Shown here piece by piece: positions 42,872-51,570 of a DNA stretch of 64,000 nt (the stretch's first letter is position 1; the number at the start of each line of letters is the position of its first letter). The position numbers and the translations under genes were made by a program. The notes under the pieces are model-generated. The model was not told where the DNA came from. It saw only the letters and a program-made list of their open reading frames with translations, and ran no database searches. The DNA comes from JAPHTQ01 sp050295975 (GTDB taxonomy: Bacteria > Pseudomonadota > Gammaproteobacteria > Thiohalomonadales > Thiohalomonadaceae), in contig JBNKQR010000006.1 in the NCBI GenBank assembly GCA_050295975.1, forward strand, positions 10,938 through 74,937. The letters are read 5' to 3'.

Positions 42872-44197
42872 ATGGCAGGGATGAATCTCTCCATACTCTT
42901 TCGCACAATTCTCTGCTTTCTGCTCTTGCAGTCAGGTGTGGTTTCCGCAATTGAAGCACTGCCAGAACCACTGACGCTGGAGTACGCATTGTCGCTTGCC
43001 GATTCGCAACATCCGGATTTATTACTCCAACAATCCGACCGGGCTAGAAGTGAAGCAGAACTGCTCGGTGCCGAGTCAGACACTGCGGTTTCTGTCACTA
43101 TCGAGGGACGAGCACGCTGGATCCAGCCTCCCGACATCGCGCCTGATAACAGTGTGACGGATGATCACAAGCTGAGTCTCCTTCTGCGTAAACCACTCTA
43201 TGACTTTGGCCAATCCTCATCCCGCTATGAGGCTGCGCTACAGGCCAATATCGGATCGGAGCAGCGATATAAACTTGCACTTCTACAGCGGAAGGTGACG
43301 ATTATGCGCGCCTATTTCGATGTGCTGTTGTCGGATATGGAGTATGCGCGGGATAACGAGGCATTAGCGACCGCATTTATTGCCTTTGATCGCTTAACTA
43401 CGAGACAGGAACTGGGTCAGGCATCGGATATCGCGGTGGCAGAACTGGATAGCGCCTATCAGCAGGCACGTCTACAACTCAATCTGAGTGAAACACGCCA
43501 ACGCGCAACCCGTGCACGACTGGCCAATGTGCTTGGACGACCAGGCATGCTCTCTTCAGAACTGCGTACCCCGGCACTGGATTATCATCAGCGCCAACTG
43601 CCTGAATATGAAAAGCTGCTGTCCCAGGCTATGACAACCAGTCCACTACTGAAGGCACTTCAGGCCGAACTGACCGCAACCCAACAGCGACTTAATGCCT
43701 CTCGTGCCAGTGGCAGGCCTAGACTTGATGCCGAGCTTGAGGCCTCAGAATATAGCCGTGAGCTGGGCAGCAGTGACAGTTGGCGTGCTGGTATTAATTT
43801 GAGTGTGCCACTCTATACAGGCGGTCGCGTTGATGCCATGGCCGCACAGCAGCAGGCAGAGCTCTATCGCATACAGGCAACACTGGAACAGGCCCGTTAC
43901 GACCTGCGCCAGCAGGTGCTTGAACAGTGGTTGGAGTTACAGACACTCAAATTGCGGCGCGAACGTGCTAATAGCCAATCGGATTTTCGTGAGCTCTATC
44001 TTGACCAGAGTCGGGCTAATTATGAAATGGAGTTCAAGTCTGATCTGGGTGATGCGATGGTACGTCTCTCTGAAGCACAACTGGATTTGGCAAAAAATAG
44101 TTTTGATTTTGCTATCGCCTGGGAGCAGTTGGCACTGTTGGTCGGCGGACCGATTGATCAGGTTGCCGCTGAATCTTCCCAGGTCGAAATGCAGTAA
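42872..44197 (+). CDS. TolC-family outer-membrane channel protein
   Basis: 441 residues. A signal peptide (about 1-26) is followed by the two repeated outer-membrane-factor halves, with LTLEYALSLADSQHPDLLLQ near 33 and AINLSVPLYTGGRVDA-like segment near 305. Long helices dominate. It forms the trimeric exit duct of efflux or type I secretion systems. The adaptor gene follows after 8 bases, but no RND, ABC or MFS pump gene is adjacent, so the inner-membrane partner is elsewhere or unusual. Confidence 0.88.
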   Translation: MAGMNLSILFRTILCFLLLQSGVVSAIEALPEPLTLEYALSLADSQHPDLLLQQSDRARSEAELLGAESDTAVSVTIEGRARWIQPPDIAPDNSVTDDHKLSLLLRKPLYDFGQSSSRYEAALQANIGSEQRYKLALLQRKVTIMRAYFDVLLSDMEYARDNEALATAFIAFDRLTTRQELGQASDIAVAELDSAYQQARLQLNLSETRQRATRARLANVLGRPGMLSSELRTPALDYHQRQLPEYEKLLSQAMTTSPLLKALQAELTATQQRLNASRASGRPRLDAELEASEYSRELGSSDSWRAGINLSVPLYTGGRVDAMAAQQQAELYRIQATLEQARYDLRQQVLEQWLELQTLKLRRERANSQSDFRELYLDQSRANYEMEFKSDLGDAMVRLSEAQLDLAKNSFDFAIAWEQLALLVGGPIDQVAAESSQVEMQ

Positions 44198-44205
44198 AGG
44201 AGCAA

Positions 44206-44979
44206 ATGATGAAAACCATAGTCAACAATACTCTTCTGCTCTGCTCCCTGTTTGCTTCTTCAGCGGTATGTGCAGATTGGGATGGAGCGCTCGATTGGGC
44301 GAGACGTACTGAAATGAGCACCGCTGCCAGTGGTGTGGTGGATCGAGTGCTCGTTCGGGCAGGTGAACGGATTAAGGAAAAAACGGTACTGCTTCAACTG
44401 GAGCAGACAACTCTGCGTGCGAGGGTCGAGCAGGCCAAAGCGACGTTGCAGCACGTTACCCTGTTGCGTGATGAGGCTGAGCGAGAGCTTAATCGTTCCC
44501 AGGAACTCTATGACCGCACCCTTCTGGCGGATCACGATCTAACCCTCGCTAAACTTGCCTTTGCAGAAGCCGAAGCTGTATATCAGCGTGGTCGCGCCGA
44601 CATGCAGGCGGCGGAAGATGAACTGAGCGACAGTGAATTGCATGCCCCCTTCGATGCGGTGGTGCTTGACCGCAGAGTGCAACCGGCGCAGACCGTGATG
44701 AATCAACTACGCGTTGAGCCGATGCTGGTGCTGGCATCAGCGACGGAGATGGTGGCTCGGTTTACTGTTCAGCCCGATGAAGTGAAAGAACTTGCACCAG
44801 GAAATAAGGTGAATGTTTCGGTTGATGGTGAGCGCTATCAGGGTGTTGTTGAATCACTACGACTGGATCTGAGTGGCGGTTACTCAAGTTCGACAGCAAA
44901 GGGCTATACCGTTGAGGTGCTGTTCCCAACAAACAAGCCACTTCTTCCCGGTACAGCGGCGAGTATCAGTTTGCCGTGA
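44206..44979 (+). CDS. Short HlyD-family periplasmic adaptor
   Basis: 257 residues, short for an RND adaptor. Signal peptide about 1-23. A split lipoyl/biotinyl domain surrounds a helical hairpin: GVVDRVLVRAGERIKEKTVL near 45, the hairpin about 70-140, then LHAPFDAVVLDRRVQPAQTV. A beta-barrel portion follows and the C-terminal membrane-proximal domain seems reduced. It probably bridges the TolC-like channel to an inner-membrane pump. It starts with two ATG codons (44206 and 44209) and overlaps acyP by four bases. Confidence 0.88.
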   Translation: MMKTIVNNTLLLCSLFASSAVCADWDGALDWARRTEMSTAASGVVDRVLVRAGERIKEKTVLLQLEQTTLRARVEQAKATLQHVTLLRDEAERELNRSQELYDRTLLADHDLTLAKLAFAEAEAVYQRGRADMQAAEDELSDSELHAPFDAVVLDRRVQPAQTVMNQLRVEPMLVLASATEMVARFTVQPDEVKELAPGNKVNVSVDGERYQGVVESLRLDLSGGYSSSTAKGYTVEVLFPTNKPLLPGTAASISLP

Positions 44980-45251
44980 GTAGCTGTCTACGCTGCTATG
45001 TCTCCGGCCGGGTGCAGGGTGTCTGGTTTCGTGGCTCAACACGCGACCAGGCTGAACGACTCGGTCTGAGTGGCTATGCCAGAAATCTTCCAGATGGTCG
45101 GGTTGAGGTGCTGGCTTGCGGTGAACTCGTTGCCCTGGAGACACTACAAAAATGGTTGTGGCAGGGGCCGTCTGCGGCGAGTGTCAGTGATGTGGAGTGT
45201 CATTCACTTGATGCTGCTGAACCGATTCCGCAAGGGTTCACCACCGCCTGA
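44976..45251 (+). CDS. Acylphosphatase
   Basis: 91 residues, the normal size. GTG start overlapping the adaptor stop. The active-site loop GRVQGVWFRGSTRDQAERLG carries the catalytic Arg, and GYARNLPDGRVEV the catalytic Asn. The enzyme hydrolyses acyl phosphates such as carbamoyl phosphate. Coupling to the efflux adaptor gene is unlikely to be functional. It is convergent with the transglycosylase gene, one base apart. Confidence 0.95.
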   Translation: MSSCLRCYVSGRVQGVWFRGSTRDQAERLGLSGYARNLPDGRVEVLACGELVALETLQKWLWQGPSAASVSDVECHSLDAAEPIPQGFTTA

Positions 45252-45252
45252 A

Positions 45253-45822
45253 TCAACGGTACCAACGGCTGCGTAGAGCAGCATATACCCGGTTAGGATA
45301 TTTGAAACTATTGATGCTGCCGTTGTAGCGTGCCAGAGCCCGGGTGCGGTTTCCTTTCTCTTTGTCGAGATAGTAGCGCAGAATAGTGCAGCCAAAACGC
45401 AGGTTGGTTTCGATACTAAACAGATTGGCGTTGGGTTGATTGAGCTCTTTCAACCAGAAAGGCATTACCTGCATCAGACCGCGTGCCCCGGCATTGGAAA
45501 TAGCAAAGCGATCAAAATTGCTCTCCACCTGAATCACTGCTAGCACCAGTTCTACTGGGAGCTTGGCTTTGTTTGCCTCGGCATGAATATGGCGCAACAT
45601 ATTCAAACGCTTTTTTTCGTTGGGAATGATGCCGCGTAGCCGTTGAGACATGTCTGTAAGCCACACTTCTGCATCGTAGCGATCAGCGAAACTTTCGTGC
45701 TCAGCAAGGGCTTCAATCAGACGTTTTTTTAGTAGTGGGTCGACACTTTGCTCCGCCCACACAGGTGCCTGCCAGGTAAGGCAGGTAAGCAGGCTGATGG
45801 TGATAAGTAGTTGACGGGACAT
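45253..45822 (-). CDS. Periplasmic lytic transglycosylase (SLT domain)
   Basis: 189 residues from the ATG at 45822 (a GTG stands one codon upstream). Signal peptide about 1-23. The Slt-type domain shows the catalytic Glu in LAVIQVESNFDRFAISNAGA, then GLMQVMPFW, the family's second motif, and IRYNGS-like sequence (LARYNGSINSF) near the end. It cleaves peptidoglycan between MurNAc and GlcNAc with anhydro formation. There is no lipobox, so it is probably soluble. It is compact compared with MltC or Slt70. Confidence 0.92.
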   Translation of the reverse strand: MSRQLLITISLLTCLTWQAPVWAEQSVDPLLKKRLIEALAEHESFADRYDAEVWLTDMSQRLRGIIPNEKKRLNMLRHIHAEANKAKLPVELVLAVIQVESNFDRFAISNAGARGLMQVMPFWLKELNQPNANLFSIETNLRFGCTILRYYLDKEKGNRTRALARYNGSINSFKYPNRVYAALRSRWYR

Positions 45823-45878
45823 CACTTGGCATCCGTGACACTATGCAATAGCTAAATCTTTGCTGTTTGGGAGTGTTA

Positions 45879-46487
45879 ATGCAAGTTTTTAGGCAATTGA
45901 TTCTGGCTGGATGGGCGCTACCGTTGCTGCTTTCGTTCTGCATCGTTTTAATCATGCTGGGCGGTGAGAGTGCGTCACAATGGTTGCGCTATGATCGGCT
46001 GGCGATCATGCAGGGTGAGTATTGGCGCCTGCTGACGGCGCATCTGACACACCTGGGTTGGTCGCATCTGTTACTCAATCTGGCTGGGCTGTTTCTGCTC
46101 TGGATATTGCTAGGCGATGTGCTGAGCCGTACCGGCTGGATACTGCTGCTGCTTGTCTCTGCCTTAGCCATTAGTGCAGGGCTATGGCTGTTTGACCCCC
46201 AACTACGCTGGTATGTGGGTCTCTCTGGTGTTTTGCACGGGATGCTTCTGGGAGGCGCGCTATTACTAGCACTAAATGGCAGCCGTGAGGGGATCTATCT
46301 GTTGCTGGTCTGTGTTGGCAAGCTGCTGTGGGAACAGTTTATGGGCCCAATGCCCGGCAGTGAGGCCACTGCCGGCGGTAAGGTTATTGTGAATGCCCAC
46401 CTTTACGGCGCCGTCGCCGGTGGGGTTTTTGTTCTGTCACTCTGGAGCCGAAATGGCTGGCGCAAGTGTTTTGTCCGATTAAGCTAA
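45879..46487 (+). CDS. rrtA: Rhombosortase (rhomboid-family GlyGly-CTERM protease)
   Basis: 202 residues from the ATG at 45879, which has GGGAG just upstream. It has six membrane helices of the compact bacterial rhomboid type. The catalytic Ser lies in YVGLSGVLHGMLLGG (GxSG) near 117, and the His in NAHLYGAVAGG near 178. The segment EYWRLLTAHLTHLGWSHLLLNLAG is typical of rhombosortases, which remove GlyGly-CTERM tails from secreted proteins. A substrate-like tail occurs on the M4 protease at 1818-4139. It is followed immediately by the convergent proS gene. Confidence 0.88.
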   Translation: MQVFRQLILAGWALPLLLSFCIVLIMLGGESASQWLRYDRLAIMQGEYWRLLTAHLTHLGWSHLLLNLAGLFLLWILLGDVLSRTGWILLLLVSALAISAGLWLFDPQLRWYVGLSGVLHGMLLGGALLLALNGSREGIYLLLVCVGKLLWEQFMGPMPGSEATAGGKVIVNAHLYGAVAGGVFVLSLWSRNGWRKCFVRLS

Positions 46488-46490
46488 ACC

Positions 46491-48212
46491 CTAACTAACT
46501 TTTTCCTTGAGTGTATCGAGTAATCCTTCCAGTGGAAGATTAATGCTCTCTGCATCACGTCTTCCCTTGTACTCTACACAGCCATCTTTAAGAGCCCTAT
46601 CACCGATAACAATACGGTGTGGCACACCAATCAGTTCCATGTCGGCAAACATCACTCCCGCGCGTTCATTGCGGTCATCAAACAGCACTTCGTAACCGGC
46701 TTCGGACAGTTCTGTGTAAAGACGCTCGGCGGTTTCGCGTACGGTTTCCGATTTCTGCATATTCATCGGTAACAGCGCGATCTGGAACGGGGCGATGGGG
46801 TCCGGCCAGATGATGCCTTTGTCATCGTGGTTCTGCTCGATAGCCGCAGCGACCACACGTGAGACGCCGATGCCGTAACAACCCATGGTCATCACTGTCG
46901 CCTTGCCGTTTTCATCCAGTACGGTGGCGTTCATCGCTTCACTATATTTTTTACCGAGCTGGAAAATATGGCCAACCTCAATGCCGCGCTTGATGGTGAG
47001 GGTGCCCTTGCCATCGGGGCTGGCATCGCCTTCGACCACGTTACGCAGATCGGCGGTCTGCGGTTCCGGTAGATCTCGGCCCCAGTTCACCCCGGTCAGG
47101 TGCTGGCCATCCTGATTTGCTCCGCAGATGAAGTCGGCCAGATGCGCCGCATCGCGGTCAACAATAAGTGGAATCTTGAGTCCTACCGGGCCGATGGAGC
47201 CGGGGTTACAGCCAACGGCCTTTAGCACCTCTTCGTCACTGGCAAGGGTCAGGGGGCTGAATACGCCGGGTAGATTGGCGGCCTTGATCTCATTCAGTTC
47301 ATGATCGCCACGCAGAGCCAGGGCGATGACGCCCTGTGCCTCGCCTTCGTCGTTTGCAGCGAGCACTACCAGGGTCTTTAGCGTTTGTGTCGGAGAGACC
47401 TTGAGGAAGGCAGAGACCTCTTCGATGCTGTGCTGTTCTGGTGTGTCCACTGTGGTCAGGGTGGCGATGGCTGCGGGTCGAGCCCCCTGCGGTGGTAACG
47501 CCTCGGCCTTTTCCACGTTGGCGGCGTATTCGCTACCGTTGGAGAAGGCGATGGCATCTTCACCAGAATCTGCCATAACGTGAAATTCGTGGGAGCCACT
47601 GCCACCGATGGCGCCGGTGTCGGCCAGTACCGGACGGAAGTCGAGACCGAGACGGGTAAAAATGCGGCTGTAGGTGTCATGCATTACCTGGTATGTCGCT
47701 TCTAGCGAGGCATCGTCCAGGTGGAAAGAGTAGGCGTCCTTCATCAGGAATTCGCGGGCGCGCATCACGCCGAAGCGGGGACGGCGCTCGTCACGAAATT
47801 TGGTCTGAATTTGGTAAAAATTGGCCGGAAGCTGTTTGTAGCTCTGCAACTCGTTACGGATCATATCTGTGATGATCTCTTCATGGGTTGGCCCAAAGCA
47901 AAACTCACGGCTGTGGCGGTCGGTCATGCGCAGCATCTCCGCTCCCATCACATCCCAACGGCCAGACTCCTGCCACAACTCGGCGGGTTGTACCGCGGGC
48001 ATCAACACCTCCTGGGCGCCTGCGCGGTCCATCTCTTCGCGGACAATCTTCTCTACCTTGCGCAGCACCCGTAGTCCCAGTGGTAGCCAGGTGTAGAGGC
48101 CCGAGGCGAGCTTGCGGATCATGCCGGCGCGCAGCATCAGTTGGTGACTGACGATTTCGGCGTCGGTCGGGTTTTCTTTCAGGGTGGCGATCAGGTATTG
48201 GGAGGTGCGCAT
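46491..48212 (-). CDS. proS: Prolyl-tRNA synthetase, bacterial type
   Basis: 573 residues. Class II synthetase with the bacterial layout: N-terminal catalytic part with LASGLYTWLPLGLRVLRKVE near 35 and FCFGPTHEEIITD near 106, the YbaK-like editing insertion (about 225-405, with AIALRGDHELNEIK), then motif 3 region MGCYGIGVSRVVAAAIEQ near 442 and a C-terminal anticodon domain. It charges tRNA-Pro and clears mischarged Ala. Convergent with rrtA, three bases apart. Confidence 0.97.
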   Translation of the reverse strand: MRTSQYLIATLKENPTDAEIVSHQLMLRAGMIRKLASGLYTWLPLGLRVLRKVEKIVREEMDRAGAQEVLMPAVQPAELWQESGRWDVMGAEMLRMTDRHSREFCFGPTHEEIITDMIRNELQSYKQLPANFYQIQTKFRDERRPRFGVMRAREFLMKDAYSFHLDDASLEATYQVMHDTYSRIFTRLGLDFRPVLADTGAIGGSGSHEFHVMADSGEDAIAFSNGSEYAANVEKAEALPPQGARPAAIATLTTVDTPEQHSIEEVSAFLKVSPTQTLKTLVVLAANDEGEAQGVIALALRGDHELNEIKAANLPGVFSPLTLASDEEVLKAVGCNPGSIGPVGLKIPLIVDRDAAHLADFICGANQDGQHLTGVNWGRDLPEPQTADLRNVVEGDASPDGKGTLTIKRGIEVGHIFQLGKKYSEAMNATVLDENGKATVMTMGCYGIGVSRVVAAAIEQNHDDKGIIWPDPIAPFQIALLPMNMQKSETVRETAERLYTELSEAGYEVLFDDRNERAGVMFADMELIGVPHRIVIGDRALKDGCVEYKGRRDAESINLPLEGLLDTLKEKVS

Positions 48213-48311
48213 AGGGATCTGTTATCCGGTTTGATGCTGATTAAGAGAAGCGACATTGTAGACAAAGCAGCCCCTGCCCGTACAGCGCGGTGGTGTGCAA
48301 ATGGAGCGGGA

Positions 48312-48656
48312 TTAGAAGGTAGAGCCGTTCCAGCCCCACATATGTCGCGGGGCATCGGAAAATTCGATATAAATGCGGTCAGTGGCTATGCCCAGCTCTT
48401 CGGAAATCAGGTCACAGAGGGTGTGGGAAAATTCTTTGGTCTGATCACTGGGCAGGCCGATGCTTTTCAGTTCCAGGTAGGCACAGGGTTTGTCGTTGGC
48501 ATCAAACAGCATTGGTATATCACTTTCGAGGGAAGCCATGACGTAGCGTTCAGGTTTGCCTAGCGCCGTGGCGACCACACTGGAGCCCTTGCGCAGCAGT
48601 ATCTCCTGTTTTTCCGCAGGTACGTTACTGTTGGTTCGAATGAGTAGGTAAGGCAC
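48312..48656 (-). CDS. MIF-like tautomerase-superfamily protein
   Basis: 114 residues, the size of macrophage migration inhibitory factor. The N-terminal Pro after Met (MPYLLIRTN), the central LGKPERYVMASLE and the C-terminal IYIEFSDAPRHMWGWNGSTF are recognisable. In MIF the exposed Pro1 catalyses keto-enol tautomerisation of phenylpyruvate or dopachrome. The bacterial role is unclear. It probably shares a transcript with the DUF4124 gene 11 bases upstream. Confidence 0.92.
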   Translation of the reverse strand: MPYLLIRTNSNVPAEKQEILLRKGSSVVATALGKPERYVMASLESDIPMLFDANDKPCAYLELKSIGLPSDQTKEFSHTLCDLISEELGIATDRIYIEFSDAPRHMWGWNGSTF

Positions 48657-48667
48657 GGGTGAATGTG

Positions 48668-49096
48668 TCAGTTGCAGTAGGCGTTTATCATGGCTTGAGC
48701 CTCTTTTATTTTGCTGGCGCGCATCTCCTCACTGAGGGTAATCACGGTACCATCTGGCTGCTGTATCCGATCTGAATTCTGGAAAATTTGCAGGTTCTGT
48801 CTGGCAGTTTCGCAATTCTGTTTGCGTGTTTCGACCACCTTGGCCGCCGCATCGGTAGTGGCAGGTGTACTCTCTTCAGATTTCCTTGCCTCGACCTTAT
48901 CCTGCTCGGTTTGATAAGGATTGGCGTCTTTAACCTGCATCTTCTCACTTTGGGCAGCAGATTTTGCAGGCGGGGTCTGGCTGTAGTGGACGCGGCCGCT
49001 TTCATCTACCCATTTGTAAAGCGAGACGGCCTGCGCTGGAGTAAGGGCCGCCAGACCAAGCAGTGTGACAAGAAGTAAAATCCTTCTGAAAAACAT
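48668..49096 (-). CDS. DUF4124 domain exported protein
   Basis: 142 residues from the ATG at 49096 (another ATG in frame at 49108). Signal peptide about 1-22 (ending PAQA), then the DUF4124 opening SLYKWVDESGRVHYSQTPP. A charged coiled stretch follows and the end carries two Cys (QNCETARQNL and AYCN). Function unknown; the family is common as periplasmic proteins. It lies divergent to the ilv operon. Confidence 0.87.
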   Translation of the reverse strand: MFFRRILLLVTLLGLAALTPAQAVSLYKWVDESGRVHYSQTPPAKSAAQSEKMQVKDANPYQTEQDKVEARKSEESTPATTDAAAKVVETRKQNCETARQNLQIFQNSDRIQQPDGTVITLSEEMRASKIKEAQAMINAYCN

Positions 49097-49211
49097 GTCT
49101 ATTTCCATGAACAGGGCACCATTTTGTATTGCTCGGGATAGGGGCAAGAACGCCTACTTCGCCAATTATGGGCAATTTGCATCGAAGTACAAGACCAACA
49201 AAGGGTGTAGT

Positions 49212-49259
49212 GTGCGTAAAACCCTGTTATTGCTTGACCTTTGGGTTGATTGCAAGTAG
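49212..49259 (+). CDS. Leu-rich leader peptide of the ilvB operon
   Basis: A 15-codon frame with GTG start and AAGGG five bases upstream encodes VRKTLLLLDLWVDCK. Five of its codons are Leu (CTG, TTA, TTG, CTT, CTT) and one is an internal Val. It lies 86 bases before ilvB and is followed by a hairpin with a T-run. This is the layout of transcription-attenuation leaders that sense charged tRNA-Leu/Val. The frame is too short for ordinary gene callers. Confidence 0.7.
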   Translation: MRKTLLLLDLWVDCK

Positions 49260-49287
49260 TTTTCCCCTTTTTTACAGCACAATTCAC

Positions 49288-49316
49288 ACACGCCCGTTAC
49301 CGCGGGTGTTTTTCTT
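49288..49316 (+). terminator. Putative attenuator upstream of ilvB
   Basis: Imperfect hairpin ACACGCCCG / CGCGGGTGT (two mismatches, loop TTAC) followed by TTTTCTT. It lies 28 bases after the leader peptide stop and 30 bases before the ilvB start. A competing antiterminator pairing was not established by eye. Confidence 0.6.
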
Positions 49317-49345
49317 CGTATTGAGCCGACGGGAGGCCCTCTCAG

Positions 49346-51040
49346 GTGGAATTGACCGGTGCCGAAATAATTGCGCGTTTTCTCCAGGACGAGGGGGTTA
49401 AGCACCTCTTTGGTTATCCTGGCGGGGCAGTTCTACATATCTACGACGCGCTTTATAAGCAGGACAAGGTGCAACACGTGCTGGTGCGTCATGAGCAGGC
49501 CGCGACCCATGCGGCGGACGGTTATGCACGTTCTACCGGCAAGCCTGGCGTGGTATTGGTTACCTCGGGTCCAGGTGCCACCAATGCGGTTACTGGCATC
49601 GCCACCGCCTACATGGACTCCATTCCCATGGTGGTGATCACCGGTCAGGTTAACTCAAGCCTGATTGGCAACGACGCCTTCCAGGAGGTTGACTCGGTCG
49701 GCATTACCCGTCCCTGTGTTAAACACAACTTCCTGGTGAAAAACGTCGAGGATCTGGCGGTCACCCTGAAGAAGGCCTTCTACATCGCCACCACCGGCCG
49801 TCCCGGTCCGGTAGTCGTGGACATCCCCAAGGATGTTACCGCTGAGCGTACCCGCTACGTCTACCCGAAAAAGGTCACCATGCGCTCCTATAACCCGGTG
49901 GTGAAAGGGCATAGCGGACAGATCAAAAAAGCGGTCAGCATGATGCTCGCTGCCAAGCGACCGATGATCTACAGCGGTGGCGGAGTGGTCCAGGGCAATG
50001 CGGCAGGCGCGCTGACCGAACTGGCGCGTACCCTCGGTTTCCCGGTGACCAGTACCTCTATGGGACTGGGCGGTTACCCTGCGAGCGACAAGCTGTTCCT
50101 CGGTATGCTGGGGATGCATGGTACCTATGAAGCCAATATGGCGATCTCCCATTGTGATCTGTTGCTGGCAGTCGGCGCACGTTTCGATGACCGGGTAACC
50201 GGCAAGATCGAAAAGTTTGCACCGGGTGCGCGCATTATCCACATCGATATCGACCCGGCCTCCATCTCTAAGAACGTCAAGGTCGATGTCCCCATCGTTG
50301 GTGACGTGGATGATGTACTGAAGTCGATGCTCTCCATGCTGGGCGAAGCGAGTCGTGGTGCCGATAAAGAGGCGCTGGGCAAGTGGACCGATCAGATCGA
50401 GCAGTGGCGAGGCAAGGATTGTCTCAAGTTTGATCGTAATGCCAAGCGGATCAAACCACAGTACGTTATCGAAACCCTGCACAAGGTGACCAAAGGCGAT
50501 GCCTTTGTTACCTCCGATGTGGGGCAACACCAGATGTGGGCGGCGCAGTTCTACGGCTTCGACAAGCCCCGTCGTTGGATCAACTCTGGCGGTCTCGGCA
50601 CCATGGGTTTTGGTATGCCAGCGGCGATGGGTGTGCAGCTCGCACATCCCAAGGCGCAGGTGGCCTGCATCACGGGTGAGGGCTCCATTCAGATGAATAT
50701 CCAGGAACTCTCCACCTGCTTGCAGTACAATCTGCCGCTGAAGATCCTCTGTCTCAACAACGGCTTCCTCGGCATGGTGCGCCAGTGGCAGGAGTTCTTC
50801 TACGAGGAACGTTACTCCCAGTCCTACATGGAATCGCTGCCAGACTTCGTCAAGCTGGCCGAGGCCTACGGTCACATCGGTATGCAGATCGAAAAACCGG
50901 AGGATGTGGAAGGGGCGATCCGTGAGGCATTCAAACATAAAGATCGTATGGTCTTTATGAACTTCCTCACCGATCCGAAGGAAAACGTCTATCCCATGGT
51001 CCCTGCAGGTGCAGGACTCGATGAGATGATTCTGATATGA
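49346..51040 (+). CDS. ilvB: Acetolactate synthase, large catalytic subunit
   Basis: 564 residues with GTG start and GGGAGG nine bases upstream. A thiamine-diphosphate enzyme for valine, leucine and isoleucine synthesis. Family stretches: FGYPGGAVLHIYDAL, the catalytic Glu in RHEQAATHAADGYAR, VTSGPGATNAVTGIATAYMD, and the ThDP-binding GEGSIQMNIQELST near 447 ending in NN. It is the biosynthetic (FAD-binding) type. ilvN overlaps by four bases. Expression is probably controlled by the leader peptide upstream. Confidence 0.97.
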   Translation: MELTGAEIIARFLQDEGVKHLFGYPGGAVLHIYDALYKQDKVQHVLVRHEQAATHAADGYARSTGKPGVVLVTSGPGATNAVTGIATAYMDSIPMVVITGQVNSSLIGNDAFQEVDSVGITRPCVKHNFLVKNVEDLAVTLKKAFYIATTGRPGPVVVDIPKDVTAERTRYVYPKKVTMRSYNPVVKGHSGQIKKAVSMMLAAKRPMIYSGGGVVQGNAAGALTELARTLGFPVTSTSMGLGGYPASDKLFLGMLGMHGTYEANMAISHCDLLLAVGARFDDRVTGKIEKFAPGARIIHIDIDPASISKNVKVDVPIVGDVDDVLKSMLSMLGEASRGADKEALGKWTDQIEQWRGKDCLKFDRNAKRIKPQYVIETLHKVTKGDAFVTSDVGQHQMWAAQFYGFDKPRRWINSGGLGTMGFGMPAAMGVQLAHPKAQVACITGEGSIQMNIQELSTCLQYNLPLKILCLNNGFLGMVRQWQEFFYEERYSQSYMESLPDFVKLAEAYGHIGMQIEKPEDVEGAIREAFKHKDRMVFMNFLTDPKENVYPMVPAGAGLDEMILI

Positions 51041-51531
51041 GACATATTATCTCCATCCTGATGGAAAACGAGGCAGGGGCACTCTCCCGAGTGGCCGGGT
51101 TGTTCTCTGCCCGTGGCTACAACATCGAGTCGCTCAGTGTGGCACCGACCGAGGACGCCTCACTATCACGCCTGACTTTGGTTACTCGTGGTTCTGATGA
51201 GATCATTGAGCAGATCACCAAACAGCTAAACAAGCTGATTGACGTGGTCAAACTGCTCGACCTCACCGAAGGACCGCACATCGAGCGGGAGATGATGCTA
51301 ATTAAGGTCAAGGCGGGAACCGCCGGTCAGCGCGAGGAGTTGAAGCGCCTGGCCGATATTTTCCGTGGCAACATTATTGACGTGACCGACACCACCTACA
51401 CCATCGAACTGACCGGTGATGTACAGAAACTCGACGCCTTCATTGATGCCCTAAAGGAAAGCGATATCCTGGAGACGGTCCGTTCCGGGGTCACTGGGAT
51501 CTCCCGTGGGTCGAAGGCGCTCACCATTTAA
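51037..51531 (+). CDS. ilvN: Acetolactate synthase, small regulatory subunit
   Basis: 164 residues, the IlvH length class. An N-terminal ACT domain opens HIISILMENEAGALSRVAGLF, with NIESLSVAPTED, and binds valine for feedback inhibition. A C-terminal domain (about 80-160) contains DTTYTIELTGD. The start overlaps ilvB by four bases (ATGA), giving coupled translation at a fixed ratio. ilvC follows after 39 bases. Confidence 0.97.
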   Translation: MRHIISILMENEAGALSRVAGLFSARGYNIESLSVAPTEDASLSRLTLVTRGSDEIIEQITKQLNKLIDVVKLLDLTEGPHIEREMMLIKVKAGTAGQREELKRLADIFRGNIIDVTDTTYTIELTGDVQKLDAFIDALKESDILETVRSGVTGISRGSKALTI

Positions 51532-51570
51532 ACCACTTTTAAATCAAGTATTGTGTAAAGGAAGCTGCTC

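Noticed and set aside
49655..50938. Long minus-strand open frame of 427 codons opposite ilvB
   Set aside because: A codon-bias shadow of ilvB with no recognisable domain.
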